From Pempheris klunzingeri (lineage: Eukaryota; Chordata; Actinopteri; Acropomatiformes; Pempheridae), in contig NC_092031.1 in assembly GCF_042242105.1 (NCBI RefSeq), forward strand, positions 16,598,662 through 16,662,661: a DNA stretch of 64,000 bases, given 5' to 3'. Within the stretch, counting starts at the first letter, position 1. Every line of letters starts with the position of its first letter. Below, piece by piece: positions 32,880-64,000 of the stretch. Under the pieces are notes generated by a model. That model was not told the DNA's origin and searched no databases. It saw nothing but the letters and a program-made list of their open reading frames with translations. A program made the translations under genes and the position numbers.

Positions 32880-35077
32880 ATGCCTCCCCCCTCCAGGTGT
32901 GGACTGTGTCTCATGTATCTGACTGCGCTGCTGATCCTCCCTGGACAAGGTGAGCGTGGCTTTGACTCCTGGCGATTACTGAAGTCTTTTCTAGCTGAGA
33001 ACTGCAAACTGAGCATGATACAGCAGTTACTAAGGCACAGATTGAATTTAATACCAATGAGAACTTTTATCACTCCAGTTGCATAGGTGAAATGGTTAAT
33101 AAGATCATGTGATCATATAAAAAAAGTGGATGATGAGGTCATCACCTGTTGGGGCGCAGGCTATTTTCATATAGTTACTTTAGCTTTAGTGAAATTCACA
33201 TGTAGCTGGAGAGAAAATGAGAAATTTCAAATCACTAAAGATCCATTTGAGTAAAGGATTTGTGCTTTTAATGGGCTTCATGCATCTGCTTCATAGACAT
33301 GCAGAGACCGTATGTATACAGTCTCACCCAACCCCTACTGAAGTGGTATTTTGTGTTGAATTTGGAGAAACCACCTGTAATATTAGAGCTTGTTTGAGTT
33401 CATTGAACACAGCTGAAAGTTTGTAAATCTTGCCAACGCATCTAATTTACAATGAGGGGTTGAAGAATTCCGAATGCAACTGTAAGAAGCAGGCGTGGCC
33501 ACCGTGAACTGCTGCTTTGAAGCCTCGAGTTTGGCATTTTGGCCCGTCGTTCGTTCGACGTGGAAACCCCTGCGTTTGATTGGTTAGGTTTCGCAAGACC
33601 AGCCCCTGATTGGTCAGCCACGAGGTAGGCATGGCGCGAAGCAACCCACATCTATTTTACTCTAAATGACACCATAATTTACAAAATGAACATCATGCTG
33701 TATTGAAGGTGACATGAAACTCGCGAAATGACTCCATGACTTCATTGGGGAAGTTTGTACTGAAGTAATAAATCAAGTGAGAAATAAGATCATTTTCTCA
33801 CAATCGGACTAATTCCTGTTACCAGTGGAGTCCTGCTGGCCTTTAGAGAGAATATAGATTCAAGGCACTTCAGCACTGCCTTCACTGTCCTCACGTAGAG
33901 GCTGCATCGTTCTTTTCTGCAGTCTATAGGGGGGTGGCTGGTCATTGTAGATGTACTCAGGTGGACGAGCTGTTTTCCCTCATTCAGTCTCAGTCATGTT
34001 ACTAACGTTGTTCTGTGCGTGTGCTGCATGTTAGTGAGTCCTCAGTGTTACAGGCCGTTGCCCAGGGCTCCACACGTCTTCCCTCCCTGCTGCCCGAGAG
34101 CCTCCAAGGCCCGCATTGGACAACCTGTCGTTTCCTGCATCGAACAGAGGGAAAACACATTTTCTCATTGTAAAATCCGTGCATTCATGTAAGTAAAAGT
34201 ATCAGCTGTACCTCAAGCATCTTTTTTTTTTTGTTTTTTGTTGTTGTTGTCTGTATTTGGGGGTGTCAGACAGAGTGACACACAAAGACAGTGATGAGCA
34301 GACAAACCAGGAGTGATGTGAAGAACAGAGAGCTTTGGCACAAACACCGTCCTAAAGAGAGAAATGGCAGCAACTGTCCTTTAATCTGCTTAAAACCAGT
34401 GGTCAGGGTTGGGTAGCAATGGATCACTAATCGGGATTGTGTAATCAGATTCTATTATTCTATTATCAGCCCACATGCAATTAGATTGTAGCTACATGGT
34501 CAAAGATCACTTGATTACATTACTGATTCTATCTTTATAATGTGGCCGGTTTAAAATGAATCATTTTACCAACCGTGTTTCCAGCCGCAGCAACTTTTTT
34601 TTTTTTTACTGAAAATATATAAAGCCATCGTACATCGCCTGCACAAACAGCACACAGACAACACAGCTGAGCCTGGTTGAGACCAAAACAGAGTTAAAAA
34701 ATGAGTGAATGTTGGACCTTAATCGGCCAGATAGCCAGACGCACCACTCAGACACAAGATAATACAAGATAACCATTTAGAGATCTGTGTTCACAGTTTG
34801 ATCCTCCACGAGCTCAAAAGAATCCAAAACCTGCTCTTTAACGATGCTGCTCTTTCCAGAATGTCATTGCCTCACAATTTTTTTTTTAAAAATTATTATT
34901 AATACTGTTTCAGGATACATGTAATTGTTTTTGTCTTTTCTCTCTGTGCAACTCTACAGCTTTACCACTGTGGACAATACACACTGGTGTGTGGATCCAG
35001 CAGCCAAGTGGCTCACAGGAAAATTCCAGCTGTTAGAAAAAGTAAGTCTGGAGGACACACTGCCTGATAAACAGTGA
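32880..35077 (+). CDS. CC chemokine-like secreted protein with six cysteines
   Basis: Three exons, 32880-32949, 34035-34188 and 34960-35077, join in phase (1, then 2) at GT-AG sites. They give 113 residues. Residues 1-23 form a signal peptide (core CLMYLTALLILPG). The mature part has the CC chemokine spacing C42-C43, C69 and C85, with KIRAFIFTTV and WCVDPAAKWL after C3 and C4, like the family's REAVIF and ICADPKQKWV. Intron positions (after the signal peptide, and just after C3) are those of CC chemokine genes. Two further cysteines, C28 and C58, predict a third disulfide. Exon 3 either reads through to TGA (35075-35077, tail ending LEDTLPDKQ) or uses a strong GTAAGT donor after 35041 to join 35272-35298, ending TGVCCYRL. 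Such proteins attract leukocytes through G-protein-coupled receptors; the receptor and clade here are unknown. The upstream in-frame ATG at 32694 is not favoured because it buries the signal peptide. Confidence 0.85.
33445..33850 (-). repeat. Interspersed repeat family 'CCAAT', copy C (in the chemokine intron)
   Basis: It lies in intron 1 of the chemokine gene, in reverse orientation. On the minus strand it shows CAGCAGGACTCCACTGGTAA, CACTTGATTTATTACTTCAG, the CAATACAGCATGATG block, two CCAATCA motifs (about 33580 and 33609) and ATGCCAAACTCGAGGCTTC (about 33521-33539). The two CCAATCA motifs are about 30 bp apart, fitting the same unit as the array at 13.3 kb. Confidence 0.7.
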
Positions 35078-35574
35078 TAGAAAATCTGCTTGTTCCATCT
35101 AGTTTTACCCCTTTAGGGTTAGGGCTCTGACTTTATTTTAGTCAATTATTCCGTATTCCCATGATAACATTGACAGCAAATCCAATGCAGCATGATCAGG
35201 GGAAAATGTGAATTCCTTAAATGCGGGGATTTAATCTTCCACCAATGAGCCCGACTGGTTTTTCCCCACAGACAGGAGTGTGCTGCTACCGCCTCTGACG
35301 GGCCTTCAGCAGCCACAGTGAAGATGATGCAGCACGAGCCTCTAAGCAGAAATCTCCACATTTCCACCATTTTTATTCCTGTAATTTTCTTAATTTACAA
35401 CTTAGATAGTCTACGTATTTTGTTCTTAATATACATGGAGACATTCACCATGTCTTTTTACATTTTAAACTACAGTAATAATCTGTATAGCTACAGGAAA
35501 TGCAGTCATGGTGCCATTGGTGTATAGATAAAACCATGAAAATCTGTGAAGGGTTTTGGCATTAGGAGCAGTAC

Positions 35575-35580
35575 AATAAA
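35575..35580 (+). terminator. Polyadenylation signal for the chemokine gene
   Basis: AATAAA about 500 bases after the read-through stop and 280 bases after the alternative exon. A second hexamer lies at about 35599-35604. Confidence 0.5.
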
Positions 35581-35604
35581 GCCTTAATATTTGGAAAAAT
35601 AAAT

Positions 35605-36575
35605 GTCTAGGCAGCAGCTGTAACATTTTAACTCCAGGATAAGACTGGTGATACTCTATAGTTTTCTAATGATGGATGAATCCCGTGAAAAGATGGAGCC
35701 GACAGTGAAACAAGTGTTACCCGTGCAGCCAAAACCTGACATACGTCTAGTCTATTCCTCCACTGCCACAGAGCTCCAACTGTCATCCTAAAACAATTAA
35801 AGACACACACAGGAAAGGAGGCACAGCGGGGCACTCGGACATGTTCCTTCATTAGGATGATTACCCTCCTGCTGCTGTCAATGCTCGCTAGATAAACCAA
35901 AGCCGCTGCTGAAAATAGACCCTGACAAAAACACAATTTCCTCCTATTTGAGCGACGTTTCCCTTCTCACTGCAGTACCCACGTGTTCCTGGAAGATACA
36001 GCACCTTTTTACAAATAAAACTTTATATTTGTGACCACGTTTTTTATTTTTTACAGCACCTATTGACAGTGAGAAAAAGATTATTAGTCCGACTGTCACC
36101 TTAAATTTCACCATTTGGGATCTTCTAATGACACAATCTCTGGAAACGTTTTTGCTGGTTCAAATCCAAACACCTCTGTGATCTGCCAGCTAATGCTCAG
36201 GTGTGGTTTAATACGAAGAGGCATCAGCATGTCACTTTAAATCCCCTTTGATTGGATGCATTCATGTCACCGCAGCAAAGCAGCATCACTTGTATTCCTC
36301 TCCCATACAGATGCAATACCAGTAAGTGAGCAGCAGATGTCACCAAATGCCTTGAAACACATTTGTAGCAATATTTTTTCTATTGCTGAATGTAATTTAC
36401 TGTTGTGTCTTTTGTTGGCTACATATTGTATTGACTGCAGCTGTGTGTAGCACCATTGCCCAAGCCCGCCCCCCCCCCTCAAATAAAAAATAAGAAAAAA
36501 ACGATGCAGGTCAAGTGTTGAGCTTCCAGCAGCTCAGAGGAATAAAGCTACACACACAGTTTAGTTTAAATACAA
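35605..36575. other. Intergenic spacer between the chemokine gene and cox19
   Basis: No recognised gene. The two genes converge on this spacer. Confidence 0.4.
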
Positions 36576-36579
36576 AAGA

Positions 36580-36585
36580 TTTATT
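36580..36585 (-). terminator. Polyadenylation signal of cox19
   Basis: TTTATT on the plus strand is AATAAA on the minus strand, about 150 bases downstream of the cox19 stop codon. Confidence 0.65.
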
Positions 36586-36731
36586 ACCGCCCCACAGCAG
36601 CATCTCCATATATTATACATTTTATCTTATGTACACAAAAGGATTGATACAATTCTTGCACACCCGCACTCTCAAAGTCTTTTCACTCTCACAGCAGACC
36701 TTTCAACGCTGCTTTTGAACGCCTTGTGTCG

Positions 36732-37730
36732 TCAGGGTTTAGTGTCCCCGTCCTCAGGGCTGGGAGGAGGAGGATCCATCAGGTCCCTGAATCCCAGTTT
36801 CTCCAGAGGCTCCTTGGCCATCAGCTGACTGGAAACCACAAGATTACAGGAATGTTTAGCTCTGATGGAAAAATCACAATCAAATGCAGCCACCAGATGC
36901 ATCCTTCTGAGACCCGGCTGCTCATATTGGTCCCCTGAGGCCTTTAACTCAAACACCATGCTGTCTGTGGGACTTGCTTCTTCTCTTTTCCAACCATTTC
37001 CCACACTGCAGGCAGCAGCACTGTGTGAGGCACAGAGGATTTGGTTGAGAACGACCGAGGGAGAGTCAGACACTCTGCTGTCAGGAGATGAGGAGGAGGA
37101 GGAGAGCAGTACAGTGATCGCTCAGAGGGGGACAGATCAGCTGAGGAGGAGCCTGAGGAAGAAATTATTGACACCGTGGCCTGTTCTGGATCGGAAATTG
37201 CACATCAGCTACAGTTCTGAAGGTTCCCTTATTATATGAGATGATTCAAGGGAGGGTAAACAGAGATACACACACACACACACACCATCATCACTACCGA
37301 ACTGATGCATTGTTACATACTTTTTGAGGAAAACGGACATGCAGGAGAAAAATGGAAAGAAAAAACCTCATATAATAATAATAATACTCATTTCTTTCCG
37401 GGTCTCAGGACGTAAGGGATTGTGGGAAGTGTAGGCTGTCTTAGTAAAGAGGTTTCTCACTTGTCCATGCGACACTCCAGGTAGGCTTTGGACTGCAGTC
37501 GGCACTTGGCGTTGTCGAAGCTGTTTTCTCTGAGGCATTTCATGAACGTCTCCTTGAAGGCTTTACACTCTCCTGAAACAGAGTATGAGTGAGTGCAGAA
37601 TGAGCGGAAACTACAGAGTCTTATCCAACAACCCCGGTCCCGTCTTACCCAGATGGTCCAGAGGGAACGCGCCTTTTTCCGGAGGCCGAGGTTTGAAGCT
37701 CTTCGAGCCGAAGTTCATGGCGGTAGACAT
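36732..37730 (-). CDS. cox19: COX19, cytochrome c oxidase assembly protein
   Basis: COX19 is a small twin-CX9C protein of the intermembrane space and cytosol that acts with COX11 in copper delivery to cytochrome oxidase and in copper/redox signalling. Three minus-strand exons, 37649-37730, 37461-37572 and 36732-36828, join at GT-AG sites in phase (1, then 2) to give 96 residues (human 90). The N-terminus [12 protein letters not shown] followed by [18 protein letters not shown] is nearly that of mammals. The two CX9C motifs are C30/C40 and C51/C61, the substrates of the MIA40 oxidative import route. The [11 protein letters not shown] segment after the coiled-coil-helix fold is conserved. The C-terminus differs: a proline-rich, acidic tail ([10 protein letters not shown]) replaces the short lysine-rich human end. 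The start at 37730 matches the family start exactly; Met5 is a later alternative. The gene points away from adap1, its neighbour also in human. Confidence 0.97.
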
Positions 37731-39125
37731 GTTGTTTTTCTCAGTTTAAAAATAAAAACAACAGTCTGTATCTGTGTGGTATGAAGGAAGCAGCAGTGGT
37801 CCGTCCTGACCCTGTTGTCGCGTAAATATGACGTCGTGTTTTGCGGCCGTTTCGGCACACAGACGTGAGTAGTCGATTCAGGTACATTGATGATCGATTC
37901 AGATTTTCGATTAACTCCGAATCAGGACAACAAATTCCCATCATAAAGGAATCTCAAGAATCAAATCGGGTTTAATTTTGCTCTTTATGAATATAACAAT
38001 AAACTAATAATTCTAGAAAACACTCGTATGAAAGAAAAGCAGATGATAAGAAATAACCTCATATGAATAAAGGGAAAATCTGCTAAAATGCTCATTGTGA
38101 CACAACATGGTCCAAAGATAAAACATCATACTGACACCGTAGGAGGAAAAGAAACTTAAAAAATGGCGTTCCATATAAATGTTAATTCTAGTTTAGTGAA
38201 AGCCTACTGTAAGACAAAAATAACCACACTAACTAATAACCAACTTTTTGTTTTATGTCACCTCGATAAATCCGATACGTCTCACATGTGTTTCCTCTTG
38301 TGCATTAGTCTGCAATTGTTGTATCCAAATTGTATATTTGGACTGTTTTTATTATCAGACGTCCAGTCACCCAGTGCACCTTTAATTGCACTGTTTTTTT
38401 TAGCACAGACTCTGGGGATTTCGAATTAAAAAACGATTAGTGCAAGTATAGTGTTGTTACAGGCTGTGGCACAAAGTAATTAAGTGCATTTACATTGAAG
38501 TATTGATCTTAAGTACAATTTTCAGGTTCTTCCATTTGATGACTGGCTTGTGACCCCTCACAAAAAAAAGCCTCTCTTCTTCGCCTGTGTGTTGTCAGTG
38601 AATCCCCTCTAACCCCATCACACAGTTCCACTTCACAAAGAGCTAAAAAAAAAAAAAAAAAAACTCACTGCTTTGCATTAGAAAATAGAGTCTCTCCTCT
38701 CCCACTAACCCTCAAACTGATCTTGTGACCCACTGGGGGTGTGACTGTGTATTACTGTGCTCCACAAGGCTGCTTACACGTGAATGCATCAGTATTAACA
38801 AACCAATAATGTCTGATATTTCACCCACAGAGGACTCCAGTGGGATGGTGACTGCTTCTGTTATTAGTGCTTTTACTTGAACAGGAAACATGAGGACTTC
38901 TTCCACCACTGCTGAGGGATGATGGTGATGATGGCTAATTTTTTTGGTGACTGTGTTCTGGCAGTCCACCGCTGGATGTCTCACTTTCATAAGATTGGAT
39001 GGAGGGGAGAGAGAGAGGGAGGGAGGGAGGGAGGGAGGAGGGTGATGGTAACATATAGGCTTGATTATTATGCAGTGAGTGAGACTCGGTAATAGAGCTA
39101 TCAGTGAGGGGGGAGAGAGAGGGAG

Positions 39126-39162
<37 letters not shown>

Positions 39163-39363
39163 TCGGATCGTTCAGTCTCGTCCAGCCTTTTCTTCCTCTC
39201 CACTTCAGACTGGAGGTGACAGGTGATCGGTCCGTCTGTCTGCCTCCCTCTCTTGTCTGTCTGCCTGTCTGCCTGCCTGCCTGCCTGCCTGTCTGGCTCC
39301 AGCAGCGGATGTTCTTGGACAGGCTCCTTCCCACCGCGGTGAGGCTGGACGGATAAACTCACC
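37731..39363. promoter_or_regulatory. Intergenic region between divergent cox19 and adap1
   Basis: The start codons lie 1.6 kb apart on opposite strands. The region contains an A-run (38646-38662), a purine-rich block with GGGA and GA repeats (38999-39165) and a TGCC-type tetranucleotide run (about 39260-39296), the last two close to adap1 exon 1 and probably in its promoter or 5' UTR. A 270-codon minus-strand open frame across it is low-complexity sequence, not a gene. Confidence 0.45.
38999..39165 (+). repeat. Polypurine GGGA/GA tract upstream of adap1
   Basis: Runs of GAGAGAGAGGGAGGGAGGGA (39007-39040) and GGGAGAGAGAGGGAGGGAGG, then (GA)n (39110-39165), are nearly all purine on the plus strand, interrupted by a 70-base mixed stretch. 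They lie 200-360 bp upstream of the adap1 ATG. Confidence 0.85.
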
Positions 39364-63156
<23,793 letters not shown>

Positions 63157-63259
63157 GTATGGAAAAGTCCAAACATTTGAATACTGAAAGGGTTTATTTG
63201 AAGCAAGGCAGCTCTTTTTTTTTTGTTTTGTTTTTAGTATTTGTACGTACACGTCTAAA

Positions 63260-63640
63260 GGTACCTTGTGGAGTTTTTGACCACTAGTAGAACATTAGTA
63301 AAGGACACTTCCCTGCAGGGCTACCTACATTGCCCTTTACACATTCTGCCTTTAAAAATGGTGGCTGAATTAAAATGCTGCATGCACCAATCAAAATCAG
63401 CGCTGCGGGCCCTACCCAGAAGATTCCTGTACTGTGAAAAAAGTACTACCCTGCCATAACAGGGACTTTTCGGGAGGGTTAAATAAAGTTCCCTGAACTT
63501 AGTTTAGACCCCAGTCTCTGCGGTCGAAACACAGAGTTCCTGCAAAGGTTCCTAGTCTCTGGGGAAAGGGAGCGCTCCAGGAAATGTGGCTATAGTCCAC
63601 ATTGTTATGCATTAGATGTCGTATCTATTCCTCCGTTTGT
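63260..63640. repeat. Possible dispersed repeat in the last visible adap1 intron
   Basis: Motifs such as CATAACAGGGACTTTTCGGG, AAGTTCCCTGAACTTAG and GGTTCCTAGTCTCTGGGG resemble a repeat frequent in fish genomes. No exon with the expected adap1 C-terminus was found between 63157 and 64000. Confidence 0.35.
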
Positions 63641-64000
63641 TAGATGCTCTGTTTTTAAATCAGAGTATAAATGGAAAGGCAGGAACAGTAAGATGAATTT
63701 ACTGACCCTTACAAACATGTATTGCTCTTAATTACTTGTCACTTCATCATTAAGTCAGTACTTTTGCCCCTGTCAGGATCCTGTAGGAATGACCAGTGTG
63801 ATTGGTCAGGTGTCTGATTGTTGCCAGGTTAATCCCGCTGGTAAACCATGCAGCATAGGTTAGCATTCACTGGTTAAAAGTCAGCCAACTATGGGATACA
63901 GGTTAAGCCCAAAGATATCTGACTAACCCTCTAATCTCTCTTCATGGGAGAATGTTCTCATCTACTTCTAGTGCTTCTGTCACAGTTTTTCCCTCTAGTT

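Noticed and set aside
63157-64000. Last coding exon of adap1
   Set aside because: No acceptor followed by a short frame resembling the VEAHFKHKP-type end was found, so the final exon must lie beyond the window.

Overview
The window is vertebrate nuclear DNA, almost certainly from a ray-finned (teleost, probably percomorph) fish. Genes are split by GT-AG introns. The recoverable proteins are clear orthologues of vertebrate genes. The spacers are full of dinucleotide microsatellites and short interspersed repeats and MITEs of teleost type. No prokaryotic operon, CRISPR array or rRNA was seen, and no intact autonomous transposon.

Layout. 1-25.5 kb is gene-poor. It holds a possible terminal exon of an unknown gene at the left edge, a decayed PIF/Harbinger transposon (about 0.84-2.48 kb), a putative solo LTR (6.34-6.67 kb), a 703-bp Tc1/mariner-type MITE with TA duplications (7.82-8.52 kb), and a repeat family carrying a 31-bp CCAAT-box array (13.1-13.6 kb, with relatives at 20.6 and 33.5 kb). 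A hairpin-rich MITE, a tRNA-derived SINE and other repeats are also present. 25.6-31.5 kb holds a head-to-head pair: an intronless GLUT11-like sugar transporter (minus) and RNPS1 (plus), whose start codon is split by its first intron. 32.9-35.3 kb holds a small secreted CC chemokine with six cysteines in an unusual arrangement. 36.7-37.7 kb holds COX19 (minus), a three-exon twin-CX9C protein. From 39.36 kb to the right edge runs ADAP1 (centaurin-alpha-1), of which ten coding exons (residues 1-367) are present and the last short exon lies outside. Its 9.5-kb first intron contains a piggyBac-type MITE with TTAA duplications, and its fourth intron contains alternating TG and CA arrays.

The genes do not form one pathway. 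RNPS1 is a nuclear splicing and exon-junction factor, COX19 a mitochondrial copper/redox protein, ADAP1 a phosphoinositide-binding Arf6 GAP, GLUT11-like a membrane sugar carrier, and the chemokine an immune signal. COX19 and ADAP1 are also neighbours in human (7p22), whereas RNPS1 is on human 16p13, so the cluster is partly conserved synteny and partly fish-specific. The items most worth a second look are the six-cysteine chemokine with two possible C-termini, the intronless GLUT11-like gene beside the RNPS1 promoter, the split RNPS1 start codon, and the five CCAAT boxes at exactly 31-bp spacing. All exon limits come from reading splice sites and protein similarity by eye; no alignment or search was run.
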